A DNA stretch of 64,000 bases from Saprospiraceae bacterium (GTDB lineage: Bacteria; Bacteroidota; Bacteroidia; Chitinophagales; Saprospiraceae). The notes beneath the pieces were generated by a model, which was not told the origin of the DNA, searched no databases, and was given only the letters and a program-made list of their open reading frames with translations. A program made the position numbers and the translations under genes. Positions 30,848 to 39,693 of the stretch are shown piece after piece. The stretch is from the NCBI GenBank assembly GCA_958295895.1, contig CATQHI010000012.1, forward strand, positions 21,435 through 85,434, read 5' to 3'. The stretch's first letter is position 1. Each line of letters opens with the position of its first letter.

Positions 30848-32479
30848 TTAGCGCAGCAGTTGCACCGCGCCCCGCTCCACGGAGCGCTGCCCGCTGCGGA
30901 AGTCGGCCTCCATGGTCCACACGTAGGTGCCGATCGGCGCCTCACGCTCTCCTACCCTGCCGTCCCAACCCAATTCCGGCGTATTGCTGGTCAGGTCGGT
31001 GCCATCGAAAACCACCGCCCCCCAGCGGTCGAAAATGGTGAAGCGACGCACCCGCAGGATATCGCCGCCATCGAGCGGGAAAAACCGGTCGTTGGTGCCA
31101 TCACCGTTCGGCGAAAAGGCCGTAGGCAAATAGTACTCCCGGCAGCTGCTTAGGCTCACCTCGATGGCATCGACCTCCGTAATGCAGGGGTGTTCCAGCG
31201 TAAAGGTGTAGTAATCGGGCGCACGCAGTTCGAGCGTATCGAAGGGCTGGCCGTCTACGAAGGCCTGCGCATCGGGGTACACCCCGTCAATGAGCAGCGT
31301 ATCGCCGGTACAGAGGGAGGTATCGGCCGGACCGACGTCGAAGTCCGGCAGCGCATAGGCTCCGACGACAATGCGGTCGGCTGCCGTGCAGATGATGTCG
31401 GTACGGGTGGCCGTGACGGAGTAAATGCCGGGATCGGTCACGGTGACCACCGGCCCCCGCAGCGTACTGTCGCTCCAGGTGTAGGTGGCCGTCGGTACAC
31501 TTACGTCAAAGTCGAGTGACTCGCCCGGGCAGAGGGTGGTATCGGGGCCGAGCTGCACGAAAGCGCTGTCGCCCGTCACGGCTACGCGGACGGTGTCGAG
31601 GCGGGGCAGGCCGCAGGCATCGAAGATCTTTACCGTATAGGTAGTGGTCGAGTCTGGGCTCGCCTCCACACTAGGAGCGGTGGTACTACTCAGGCCCGCC
31701 GCCGGGCTCCACGCGTAGCTGGCCCCACCACTGACATCGAGCAGCGCCTTGCCACCGGGGCAGACGGTCACGTCCGCCAATTGTTTCTGGAAGGAGTTGA
31801 AGGTGAAGCATACGGACTGCACGTTACCCAAGCCCCCGGTGGCGGCGGCAAAGCCATAGTACATGAAGGGGTCACCCCCGAAAATGGTGTTGACGATGTC
31901 GGCCGTGTAGTCCAGCCGCAATTCGCAATCGAAGTACACCTTGAGGTTGCGCGCCGGCGCATCCCAGGTTACGCGCAGGGGCAAGGGAGCGCAGATTTCA
32001 ATATTGTCCGAGCCCGCCCGGGCACGTACCGGTCCGGCCAGATTATCGACACCACTGTGGGTCACCGCCCCGTTGGCCATGATGGCAATGTGATCGAAGA
32101 GTGGGTCGAGGCGGTTGCCGTTGTAGTAGGTATCGAACTCTACACCCAGGGCCGGCCGTATGCCACCGATACCCAGCCCCTCCCCGCCACGCCCCACGCT
32201 GGCACTTACGGGCTGTAGGCCAAATACGATGCCGTCGGCCCCGAACTCGTCCTTGCAGCCGAAGTTCATCTCCATGACTAGGTCGAAGCTGTTCCGTAGG
32301 TCCACCTTGTCCGGATACCAGATGCTTCCTACCTCGAACGTATCCCGGTCGGGGGTAAGCTGAAAGCAACTATCGTTGAGTTGGGTGGCCGTGCCGTTGA
32401 TGAAGAACTCCCGATCCTGCGCGAAAAGTCCGAGAAAAGGGACCAGTAGTAAGAATATGCTCAAGCAGTAGCGCCACAT
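30848..32479 (-). CDS. Secreted L-type lectin-like protein with type IX secretion (type B) C-terminal domain
   Basis: 543 residues from ATG 32479 (MWRYCLSIFLLLVPFLGLFAQ, a signal peptide). Residues about 22-235 resemble L-type lectins: ADGIVFGLQP, ALGVEFDTYYNG, FDHIAIMANG and a late beta strand set. Two Ig/PKD-like repeats follow (SYAWSPAAGLSS; TYTWSDSTLRGP). The end has the gliding-type domain: LPTAFSPNGDGTNDRF, IFDRWGAVVFDG, GTYVWTMEADF. It is probably a surface carbohydrate-binding protein. A -7 box ends four bases before this ATG, so the longer track start (32506) is rejected and a leaderless mRNA is likely. Confidence 0.85.
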   Translation of the reverse strand: MWRYCLSIFLLLVPFLGLFAQDREFFINGTATQLNDSCFQLTPDRDTFEVGSIWYPDKVDLRNSFDLVMEMNFGCKDEFGADGIVFGLQPVSASVGRGGEGLGIGGIRPALGVEFDTYYNGNRLDPLFDHIAIMANGAVTHSGVDNLAGPVRARAGSDNIEICAPLPLRVTWDAPARNLKVYFDCELRLDYTADIVNTIFGGDPFMYYGFAAATGGLGNVQSVCFTFNSFQKQLADVTVCPGGKALLDVSGGASYAWSPAAGLSSTTAPSVEASPDSTTTYTVKIFDACGLPRLDTVRVAVTGDSAFVQLGPDTTLCPGESLDFDVSVPTATYTWSDSTLRGPVVTVTDPGIYSVTATRTDIICTAADRIVVGAYALPDFDVGPADTSLCTGDTLLIDGVYPDAQAFVDGQPFDTLELRAPDYYTFTLEHPCITEVDAIEVSLSSCREYYLPTAFSPNGDGTNDRFFPLDGGDILRVRRFTIFDRWGAVVFDGTDLTSNTPELGWDGRVGEREAPIGTYVWTMEADFRSGQRSVERGAVQLLR

Positions 32480-32483
32480 GCCA

Positions 32484-32491
32484 CCAAGGTA
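32484..32491 (-). promoter_or_regulatory. -7 box (TACCTTGG)
   Basis: Near-consensus on the minus strand, four bases before ATG 32479 of the lectin-like gene. Confidence 0.5.
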
Positions 32492-32506
32492 CACGCCCCC
32501 ATTCAA

Positions 32507-33220
32507 TTAGTGTTGCACCCGCGCGCCGCCGCTCGCCTGTACTGTATCGACGGTTGCTAGAATAGCGTAGTAAGCAGTCGAAAACAGGCACATACCCCGC
32601 CAAAAGGGACTCGGCTCGGGGTACAAATAGACGTTCATCACTGCCGCCAGAACAAAAATTAGGGTAGCTGCTATGGTAAAGCCCCACCAGCGCCCGCCCC
32701 GGCTGGGATAGGCAAACAGGATCGGCACGAAGTGCAGCACCGCAAAGGCCATCACCAGACTCACCGTGGCCCAGTCCGGTAGCTCGGGCAGTACGAAGAC
32801 CAGCAGGTAAACCACCATGTTCCAGAGTACCGGAAATCCCACGAAGTGCCGCCCGTCGGCGCTCACCATACCCTCGAGCCCGTAGTAGATAGCCGCCGAG
32901 AGCAGCATAGCGAAGGCACACAGCAGGCGCGGTAGCTCGGCCAGCTCCGTAGCCATGTAGAAGAAGTAAGCCGGCAGGATGGCGTAGGTGAAAAAGTCGA
33001 TGACGTAGTCGATCTGCTTACCGCTCACCCGGGGCAGCACCTCCTGCACCCGGGCCAGGCGGGCGAAGGTGCCGTCGATGCCATCGATGATCAGGGTGAG
33101 CAGCATCCAGGCCATCGCCTCCCGGTAGTTACCCGCCGTGACGGCCAGTAGGCCCATGAAGCCGGCCAGCAGTCCGCTGGCGGTGAACAGGTGGACGCTC
33201 CAGGCGGCAAGTCGTTGCAT
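32507..33220 (-). CDS. pcs: Phosphatidylcholine synthase (CDP-diacylglycerol-choline O-phosphatidyltransferase), putative
   Basis: 237 residues with about 8 membrane helices. The CDP-alcohol phosphotransferase motif is intact: D49-G50-TF-A53-R54, then G67, D71 and D75 (SGKQIDYVID). The spacing of 12 residues between AR and G, and the surrounding IDGIDG, EVLP and SAAIYY words, and GFPVLWNMVVY, match the rhizobial Pcs subfamily rather than PgsA or PssA as I recall them. Reaction: CDP-diacylglycerol plus choline gives phosphatidylcholine in the inner membrane. It is third in a three-gene minus-strand unit after two membrane proteins, which abut without gaps. No choline uptake gene is visible. 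Pcs assignment is from motif memory; a search would settle it. Confidence 0.8.
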   Translation of the reverse strand: MQRLAAWSVHLFTASGLLAGFMGLLAVTAGNYREAMAWMLLTLIIDGIDGTFARLARVQEVLPRVSGKQIDYVIDFFTYAILPAYFFYMATELAELPRLLCAFAMLLSAAIYYGLEGMVSADGRHFVGFPVLWNMVVYLLVFVLPELPDWATVSLVMAFAVLHFVPILFAYPSRGGRWWGFTIAATLIFVLAAVMNVYLYPEPSPFWRGMCLFSTAYYAILATVDTVQASGGARVQH

Positions 33221-34108
33221 CTAGGCGATCTGTTTGCGGGCGCGGCGGGCAGCCTTACGGTCGGCCTTACGCTGTCGTTTGGCCTCCTGCTTATCGTAAC
33301 GGCGCTGCTCCTTGGCACTGCGCTGGTAGCCTACGATGTGCAGGTCACTCTTCTCGCGCAGTACGATGGCGGCGGCCACCGAGGTGACCAGCGGACCCAG
33401 CACCGTACCCACCACGGGCACCTTCAGCATCAGGAATAGCGGCAGTCCCAGCCCCAGACAGATGCCGATGTAGTTGCGGTAAAAGTAGCGCAGACTCTGC
33501 CGGATGCCCAGCTCGAACTGCTCGCTGTAGTTATCGGCAATGGCAAAGCCCAGCACGGCAGCCTGCACGGCCAGGGCGAACCACCAGTCGATGAAGCCGG
33601 GCAGTAGCTCCTCGCTCAGTCCCACCAAGATCTCCTGTAGGGTGACGGCCACCAGCGACACCTTGATCATCCGTTTCTGCGCCTGAAAGAAGGGCTTGAA
33701 GGTATGGGCGGCCTCCACGTCTTTATCCAGCACCACCTTCAGCGTCTGGCGCATAAAGTGGTAGATGACCACCTCCAGCAGCACCAGCACCACCCAGTTG
33801 AGCACCCCGTCGGAGAGGCTCTCGTAGCCCTCCTGCAGCCACTGCCAGAGCAGACTGTCCGAGCCGATGGCCATGGCCGAGAGCGACGCATCGGCGTGCT
33901 CGTCCCACCAGTTGACCACCTCACCGATCATGGTAAGCCCGATGATTATGCCTACGATCACCAGCCCCCGGGCCACCCAGCCGTACTGCCTCAGCCCCCG
34001 CCACAGCCGGTGGTTGCGCATGAAGCGCCAGGCCCGCGGAAAGGTCATCAGGGTATAGAAAAACTCGTGGGTGCCGTACTTCAGGCGGGTGAGCCGGTCG
34101 CGTTTCAT
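33221..34108 (-). CDS. Hypothetical multi-pass membrane protein (EI24/CysZ-like layout)
   Basis: 295 residues with about five hydrophobic helices (WVARGLVIVGIIIGLTMIG; WVVLVLLEVVIYHFM; the DWWFALAVQAAVLGFAIAD region; YIGICLGLGLPLFLMLKVP; GPLVTSVAAAIVL) and a Lys/Arg-rich C-terminal tail. The overall pattern, with a late amphipathic re-entrant region and a VGTVLGPLVTSVAAAI motif, is reminiscent of EI24/CysZ proteins, but I cannot confirm it. It lies between the single-pass protein at 34109 and pcs with no gaps, so all three are probably one operon, perhaps in membrane lipid handling. Confidence 0.65.
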   Translation of the reverse strand: MKRDRLTRLKYGTHEFFYTLMTFPRAWRFMRNHRLWRGLRQYGWVARGLVIVGIIIGLTMIGEVVNWWDEHADASLSAMAIGSDSLLWQWLQEGYESLSDGVLNWVVLVLLEVVIYHFMRQTLKVVLDKDVEAAHTFKPFFQAQKRMIKVSLVAVTLQEILVGLSEELLPGFIDWWFALAVQAAVLGFAIADNYSEQFELGIRQSLRYFYRNYIGICLGLGLPLFLMLKVPVVGTVLGPLVTSVAAAIVLREKSDLHIVGYQRSAKEQRRYDKQEAKRQRKADRKAARRARKQIA

Positions 34109-34354
34109 CTAGCTGCCGGTAGTGCCGGCCTGGCAGCGGGCGAGCTCCTGGCGCAGGCGGTCATTCTCCTGGCGCAGGTCCGGCGCGGTTTCGTAATCAA
34201 CACGCGTATCGGTCTCATCGAGGCCGAGCCAGTTCTTCACGTTGGCCACCGGGTCCTCGCCATTGTAGTAGGCGGCACCGGCGTACACGATCGGCAGGGC
34301 AATGAGTAGGAAGATCAGTAGGCGGCTGAAGCCGGTCAGTTTAGTTCTGGGCAT
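34109..34354 (-). CDS. Hypothetical single-pass membrane protein
   Basis: 81 residues: a basic N-terminus, one transmembrane helix (RLLIFLLIALPIVYAGAAYY) and a polar tail with a short coiled coil (APDLRQENDRLRQELAR). No family recognised. It is the first gene of the operon with the multi-pass membrane protein and pcs; the stop abuts the next ATG. The promoter is a perfect -7 box at 34400 with the GC-rich motif forming the 5' leader. Confidence 0.6.
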   Translation of the reverse strand: MPRTKLTGFSRLLIFLLIALPIVYAGAAYYNGEDPVANVKNWLGLDETDTRVDYETAPDLRQENDRLRQELARCQAGTTGS

Positions 34355-34382
34355 GGTCAGTTAATTTTTACCTAAAGTAAGG

Positions 34383-34404
34383 GGGCGGGGCCGCAGGTGC
34401 AAAG
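34383..34404 (-). repeat. GC-rich leader motif copy b (22 bp)
   Basis: Minus-strand CTTTGCACCTGCGGCCCCGCCC, identical to copy a at 2644-2665. Its 5' end overlaps the TTTG of the -7 box, so the motif would form the first bases of the transcript. Confidence 0.85.
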
Positions 34405-34407
34405 GTA
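34400..34407 (-). promoter_or_regulatory. -7 box (TACCTTTG) of the membrane-protein/pcs operon
   Basis: Exact TAnnTTTG match on the minus strand, about 45 bases before ATG 34354. Confidence 0.6.
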
Positions 34408-34455
34408 ATCGACAAAAGCAAGCCTGCGGACCACCGGGGTAGCGCTGAGGGTGGC

Positions 34456-34463
34456 TATATTGC
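34456..34463 (+). promoter_or_regulatory. -7 box variant (TATATTGC)
   Basis: Near-consensus, 29 bases before the TTG start at 34493 of the thiolase-fold gene. Confidence 0.4.
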
Positions 34464-34492
34464 GCCTCGCGCCACCAACCCCCCGCCCCGCC

Positions 34493-35704
34493 TTGCCCAC
34501 CGAAGCCTTTATCTACGATGCGCTGCGCTCGCCCCGGGGCCGCGCCGCCTACCCCGCCGACCTCTACGAGGTCAAACCCATCGAGCTGCTGGCCCAGTGC
34601 CTGGCCGCCTTCCAGCGCCGCAGCGGCCGCGACGACCTGCCCACCGAGATCGACGACCTGGTCATCGGCTGCAACACCCCGGCCGGCGACCAGGGCTACA
34701 ACATCGCCCGCGCCGCCCTGCTCTACGCCGGCTGGGGACGCGCCCGCGGCGGACTACAGATCAACCGCTTTAATACCAGCGGACTGGAGGCCATCAACCT
34801 GGCCGCGGCGCGCATCACGGCGGGTTACGGCGAGACGATCATCGCCGGCGGCATCGAGGTCATGTCGCGCGTGCCCACCTACCTCAACAGCGGGCCGATG
34901 ATGAACGACCCGGCCACCGTGATCAACAGCCACTACATTCCTCAGGGGGTGGCCGCCGACCTGGTGGCCAGCACCCACGGACTACGGCGGGAGGACCTCG
35001 ACGCCTACGCCCTGCGCAGTCACGCCAAAGCCGTAGCGGCGCGGGAGGCCGGCTACTTCGCCCCTAGTCTGGAGACCATAACGGATCAGAACGGGCTGGT
35101 GCTACTGGAGCAAGACGCGATCCCGGACGCCAGCCTGGACGCCGAGGAGCTTGCGATGCTGCCCCCCCGCTTTGCCGAGATGGGGCTGGCGGGTTTTGAC
35201 GAGATGGCCCTCCACCGCTTTCCGCTGGTGGACCACATCGACCACCGGCACTCGGCGGGCAATACCAGTCCGGCCGCCGACGGCTGTGCCCTCTGCCTGC
35301 TCGGTAACCGGGCGGCTGGCGACCGGCTCGGGCTCAAACCCCGTGCCCGCATTCGCGCCGTGGCCATGTCGGCCGTAGATGCCACCCTGCTCACGGGTGG
35401 GGTCAACGCCAGTGATCTCGTTCTACAACAAGCGGGACTGACCCGGGACGATGTAGACCTCTGGGAGTTCAACGAGTCCTTCGCCGCGCCGAGCATCCGC
35501 TTTCAGCAGCGACTGGACATCGACGAGGACCGCTTCAACGTACTCGGGGGCAGCATCGCCCTGGGCGAGCCCCTCGGGGCGGTCGGCGGCATGATGCTCT
35601 GTCAAATCCTGGACGAGCTGGAGCGCCGCGACCTGACCATCGGCAGTCTGACCATCGACGCCGGGGCGGGCCTGGCCGTCAGTACCATCATCGAACGACT
35701 ATGA
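34493..35704 (+). CDS. Thiolase-fold protein lacking the canonical catalytic residues (FadA/FadI-like pseudoenzyme)
   Basis: 403 residues, full-length thiolase fold (N-terminal INRFNTSGLEAINLA; NEDxx-like SAGNTSPAADG; NESFAAPS). The three catalytic positions are changed: the nucleophile Cys of NRFCASGLEA is Asn94 (NRFNTSGLEA), the GHPxG His is Glu359 (GEPLG) and the C-terminal Cys of CxGGG is Asp389 (DAGAG). I read each change directly in the DNA; the frame is clean. It overlaps the FadJ-like gene as ATGA, as real fadIJ pairs do. TTG 34493 is preferred to the track's 34451 start. A structural or acyl-binding role in a complex is inference. Confidence 0.85.
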   Translation: MPTEAFIYDALRSPRGRAAYPADLYEVKPIELLAQCLAAFQRRSGRDDLPTEIDDLVIGCNTPAGDQGYNIARAALLYAGWGRARGGLQINRFNTSGLEAINLAAARITAGYGETIIAGGIEVMSRVPTYLNSGPMMNDPATVINSHYIPQGVAADLVASTHGLRREDLDAYALRSHAKAVAAREAGYFAPSLETITDQNGLVLLEQDAIPDASLDAEELAMLPPRFAEMGLAGFDEMALHRFPLVDHIDHRHSAGNTSPAADGCALCLLGNRAAGDRLGLKPRARIRAVAMSAVDATLLTGGVNASDLVLQQAGLTRDDVDLWEFNESFAAPSIRFQQRLDIDEDRFNVLGGSIALGEPLGAVGGMMLCQILDELERRDLTIGSLTIDAGAGLAVSTIIERL

Positions 35705-37827
35705 TCCACTACCGTAAGGATACCGACCACATCGCAACCCTCATCCTGGACATGACGGGCCGGGCCGGCAACCTGCTCAACCACCAGATCGTGGCCGCCT
35801 TCGCCCCGGTCATCGAGCACCTCAAGCAGGAGAAGGCAGCCGGCAAGCTGAATGGGGTCATCATCACCTCAGCCAAACAGGACTTTCTGGAGTCGGGTGA
35901 CCTGGACTACCTCTACCAGCTCCAGGACCCGGCCAAGGCCTTCGAGGCCGCCCAGCAGCTCAAGCAATTCCTACGCGACCTGGAGGTGCCCGGCGTACCC
36001 GTAGCGGCGGCCATCAATGGCGATGCGCTGGGCACCGGCTTCGAGCTCACCCTGGCCTGCCACTACCGGATTGCCGTAGCCGATTCCAAGCTCCGCCTGG
36101 GCCACCCGGAGGTGAAGATCGGGCTCATTCCGAGCGGCGGAGCCATTATCCGCCTCATGTGGCTGCTGGGTATCGAACGGGCCTACCCGCTGCTGCTGGA
36201 GGGGCGCCGCTACAGTCCGCAGGAGGCCCTCAAGGTGGGATTGATCGACGAGCTGGCCGAGAACCGCGAGGAGATGCTGGCGCGGGCCAAAGCCTGGCTG
36301 CTGAAAAATCACGACGTGGCCCGGCCCTGGGACGATCCCAACGGAAGTATTCCCGGGGGCACCGCCGCCGATCCTAATCTGGGGCACCGCATCCGGCTGC
36401 TGACCGCCCGGCTCAGTGCCCACACCAACGATCTCTACCCGGCCAAGCGCGCCATCATCGACCTACTGGCCGAGGGCAGTAAGCTCGACTTCGCCACGGC
36501 CTACCGCCTGGACAGTCGCTACTACGCTAAGGTGGCCACCGACCCGGTGACCAAGAATATGATCTCCACCTACTGGTTCGATAAGCAGGCCGTGCGGGGC
36601 GGCGTGGGCCGGCCGAAGGGCTTCGGCAAGTTCCGGGCCCGGAAGGTGGGCATTATCGGGGCGGGCATGATGGGCTCCGGCATCGCATTTCTGTGCCTGC
36701 GCAATGGGCTGCAGGTGGTGCTCAAGGACGTATCGCAGCCCATCGCCGACCGGGGCAAGGAGTACGTCAGTGCCAAAATCAGCGAGTACATCGAGCGGGG
36801 CACCTTTCAGCCCGAGGAGCGGGAACAACTACTGGAACGGGTGACGGCCACCAACCAGAACGAGCTGTTTCGGGACTGCGATATCGTCGTGGAGGCCGTC
36901 TTCGAAAATAAATCGGTGAAAACTAAGGTGACCCGCGAGGCCGAGGAGCGGCTCGATGAGTACTCCGTATTTGCCACCAATACCCTATCGATCCCGATCA
37001 CCGAGCTTGGCAAGGAAAGCATTCGTCCGGCTAACTACGTCGGACTGCACTTCTTCAGTCCGGCCGAAAAGACCGCCGTCGTGGAGGTAGTCGCCGGGGC
37101 GGCCACCAGCGAGGAGACCGTAGCCCGCGCCTTCGACTTTGCGACCTCCATCCGCAAACTACCGATCGTGGTCAAGGACAGTTGGGGCTTCTTTGCCGCC
37201 CGGGTACAGAATACCTACATTCTGGAGGGGATCACCATGCTACGGGAGGGCTACTCCGCCGCCCTGATCGAAAACATGGGCCGGCAGGCGGGCATGAAGA
37301 CCGGTCCGCTGGCCATGGCCGATGAGCTCGGGCTCAAGCTGGTGCTCCGCTACGAGCAGCAGGCCGCCGAGCACTACGGGCAGCGCTACAAGCAGCACCC
37401 GGCCGTGCCCGCCCTGACGCTACTGCGCGATGAGGTGGAGCGCACCGGCAAGAGCAAACGCATGGGCTTCTACGATTACGAGCCCGACGGTACGTCACGC
37501 CTGTGGGCGGGGCTCACCGAGCACTTCCCGGTGACCAAAGACGACTACGACCGGGAGCGGATGAAGGACCGTTTTCTCTTTGCGCAGGTCATCGAAGCGG
37601 GCTGGTGCCTACAGGAAGGGGTGATCGAGCACATCGAGGCGGCCAACCTGGCCAGCGTGTACGGTTGGGGATTTCCGGGCTATACCGGTGGCGTGATGCG
37701 CTACCTGTATAGCTACGGCAAGGAGGCCTTCGTGGCCCGGTGTGGGGAACTACGCGAACGGTACGGACAGCGCTTCACGGTGCCCAGGTACCTCAAAAAC
37801 CTGGAGCCGGACCGTTTGACGCCCTGA
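35701..37827 (+). CDS. FadJ/FadB-like enoyl-CoA hydratase / 3-hydroxyacyl-CoA dehydrogenase
   Basis: 708 residues, the usual size of a multifunctional beta-oxidation alpha subunit. The N-terminal crotonase domain has an oxyanion loop (NGDALGTGFELTLACHYR) with Glu in GFEL and the second Glu in LGHPEVKIGL, both matching catalytic Glu positions. The dehydrogenase domain has the NAD motif VGIIGAGMMGSGIAF and the catalytic His region YVGLHFFSPAEKTAVVEV. So, unlike its thiolase-fold partner, it looks active. It hydrates trans-2-enoyl-CoA and oxidises 3-hydroxyacyl-CoA. Overlap with the preceding gene is ATGA. It is probably fadJ-like, but the pseudo-thiolase makes the pathway role uncertain. Confidence 0.92.
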   Translation: MIHYRKDTDHIATLILDMTGRAGNLLNHQIVAAFAPVIEHLKQEKAAGKLNGVIITSAKQDFLESGDLDYLYQLQDPAKAFEAAQQLKQFLRDLEVPGVPVAAAINGDALGTGFELTLACHYRIAVADSKLRLGHPEVKIGLIPSGGAIIRLMWLLGIERAYPLLLEGRRYSPQEALKVGLIDELAENREEMLARAKAWLLKNHDVARPWDDPNGSIPGGTAADPNLGHRIRLLTARLSAHTNDLYPAKRAIIDLLAEGSKLDFATAYRLDSRYYAKVATDPVTKNMISTYWFDKQAVRGGVGRPKGFGKFRARKVGIIGAGMMGSGIAFLCLRNGLQVVLKDVSQPIADRGKEYVSAKISEYIERGTFQPEEREQLLERVTATNQNELFRDCDIVVEAVFENKSVKTKVTREAEERLDEYSVFATNTLSIPITELGKESIRPANYVGLHFFSPAEKTAVVEVVAGAATSEETVARAFDFATSIRKLPIVVKDSWGFFAARVQNTYILEGITMLREGYSAALIENMGRQAGMKTGPLAMADELGLKLVLRYEQQAAEHYGQRYKQHPAVPALTLLRDEVERTGKSKRMGFYDYEPDGTSRLWAGLTEHFPVTKDDYDRERMKDRFLFAQVIEAGWCLQEGVIEHIEAANLASVYGWGFPGYTGGVMRYLYSYGKEAFVARCGELRERYGQRFTVPRYLKNLEPDRLTP

Positions 37828-37844
37828 CGTACCGGCAAATTTCT

Positions 37845-37852
37845 TAATTTCG
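37845..37852 (+). promoter_or_regulatory. -7 box variant (TAATTTCG)
   Basis: One mismatch from TAnnTTTG; 35 bases before ATG 37888 of the sigma-54 activator. Confidence 0.4.
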
Positions 37853-37887
37853 GGCAATTCTGACCCCAACCCCGCAGAAATCTATCT

Positions 37888-39693
37888 ATGCCGGCGCTTG
37901 GCACTTTAGTAGAACAGCTAGTCGAGACCGTTCCCCTCCCCGCCTTCATCGCCCTGCACGACGGTACTATCACAGCAGCGAATACCTCCCTGCTGAAGGT
38001 GACCGGTCAGCCCGATCTGGTCAAGATGGATCGCTCGCTCTTTGGATTGGGAATCTTTCACAACAGTGCCGAGCTACGGGGATTCATCCAGAGTTTCCGC
38101 GACCAACCGGGTCCGCGCCGGCTGGTACTGCCCGTCGGTCGCCTCAATGCCAACCGCCAACCCATCGTGCTCTACGCCTCACGCATCGAATGGCAGCAGG
38201 AGCCTGCCCTTTACGGGGTACTGAGCCGTCAGGGTCGCGGCGAGGATGGCCTCGAGCACCGCGGCGGAAATGGCAACCTCATCGAAGCGTTCCTGGACAG
38301 CCTACCCTTTCCGGCCCTGACCGTTAATTTGAACGGTCAGGTGGCTTTCCTTAACGCTACGATCCGGGCCGACCTGGGCGTGGATGGTAGTGAGCCGTCT
38401 GCCGACATGCACCGCATCGATGCCGAGACGGACCGTAGTACCCTGAATCGCTACATCAAACAGGCTGCCTCCCGCGGGGTGATGGTGTACGAGACCTCGT
38501 TGCAACGTAAGGATGGCACCCTCATCCCGGTGGAGATCACGATGACTCCATTACGCCACGCCGCGGTGCCGGGCGACGTACTCCTCACCGTCACCGAGAT
38601 CACCGATCGCCGCAACGCCCTCCGGGCCCAGCAGGCGCTGGAGATTGAGAACGCCAAGTTGATGACCCAGCTTCAGCGCCGCAGCGTGCTGGCAAGCGAG
38701 CAGTATGACCGGCAGCAGGACGGCTACACCATCATCACTAGGAGCGAGAAGTATAAGCGCGTACTACAGCAGATCAAGCAGGTAGCCCCTACGGACTCCA
38801 CGGTCCTTATTACCGGAGAGACCGGGACGGGCAAGGAACTCATTGCCCGGGCCATCCACGGGCAGAGCCGGCGGGCCTCGCGGCCGATGGTCATTCTAAA
38901 CTGTGGAGCCCTGCCCGCCGAGCTCATCGAAAGCGAACTTTTTGGCTACCGGAAGGGGGCCTTTACGGGTGCACGGACCGACCACCTGGGCCGCTTCGAA
39001 CTGGCCGACGAGGGGACCCTCTTTCTGGATGAGATCGGGGAGATGCCCATGCAGCTACAGACGCGACTGCTCAGGGTCCTACAGGATGGAGAGTTCACGC
39101 CGCTGGGAGCCCGTAGTACCGTGCACACCGACGTACGCATCGTAGCGGCTACGAACCGCGACCTACGCCAACGGGTAGCGGAGGGTAATTTCCGCTCCGA
39201 TCTCTACTTCCGCCTCAACGTTTTTCCGATTCATAGCCTCCCCCTGCGCGAGCGGCCCGAAGACATTGCCCCCCTGGTCCGTCACTTCGTCAATAAGTAT
39301 ACCGTACCGGGCACCTCTCCGCTCGAAGTCAGGAAGGAGGACCTGGACTTACTCCGCCGGCAGGCCTTTCCCGGCAACATCCGCGAGTTGGAGAATATGA
39401 TCCAGCGCGCACTCATTGTCAGCGACGGACCCTACCTGGAACTGGAGCTCGAACGAGTCGCTTCATCCCCGGCAACACCCCGGCAGCGGGGGGAAGAGGA
39501 GGAAGCTTCCGAGGACGCGGTCGCAGACGTGCTGACCTTTGAGGAGATGCAGCGCCGGCACATCCAGCGGGTGCTGGCGTTGACGGAGGGTAAGGTAAGC
39601 GGACAGGGGGGTGCGGCTGAGCTACTGGACCTGAATCCACAGACCCTGTTCAGCAAGATGCGGAAGCTCGGGATCGACCGCCTGGGTAGCTAG
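37888..39693 (+). CDS. PAS-domain sigma-54-dependent transcriptional activator
   Basis: 601 residues. Two N-terminal PAS-like regions (TVPLPAFIALHDGTITAAN; LIEAFLDSLPFPALTVNLNG) are followed by a coiled linker and a sigma-54 AAA+ domain: Walker A TGETGTGKELIARAIH, the GAFTGA loop (KGAFTGARTDH), Walker B TLFLDEIGEMP, arginine region and an ending Fis-type helix-turn-helix (GQGGAAELLDLNPQTLFSKM). PAS input means a soluble ligand or redox signal is sensed in the cytoplasm rather than a receiver domain. It converges tail-to-tail with the broken CheB-CheR-PAS gene, overlapping it by 4 bases; the targets are not visible here. Confidence 0.93.
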   Translation: MPALGTLVEQLVETVPLPAFIALHDGTITAANTSLLKVTGQPDLVKMDRSLFGLGIFHNSAELRGFIQSFRDQPGPRRLVLPVGRLNANRQPIVLYASRIEWQQEPALYGVLSRQGRGEDGLEHRGGNGNLIEAFLDSLPFPALTVNLNGQVAFLNATIRADLGVDGSEPSADMHRIDAETDRSTLNRYIKQAASRGVMVYETSLQRKDGTLIPVEITMTPLRHAAVPGDVLLTVTEITDRRNALRAQQALEIENAKLMTQLQRRSVLASEQYDRQQDGYTIITRSEKYKRVLQQIKQVAPTDSTVLITGETGTGKELIARAIHGQSRRASRPMVILNCGALPAELIESELFGYRKGAFTGARTDHLGRFELADEGTLFLDEIGEMPMQLQTRLLRVLQDGEFTPLGARSTVHTDVRIVAATNRDLRQRVAEGNFRSDLYFRLNVFPIHSLPLRERPEDIAPLVRHFVNKYTVPGTSPLEVRKEDLDLLRRQAFPGNIRELENMIQRALIVSDGPYLELELERVASSPATPRQRGEEEEASEDAVADVLTFEEMQRRHIQRVLALTEGKVSGQGGAAELLDLNPQTLFSKMRKLGIDRLGS

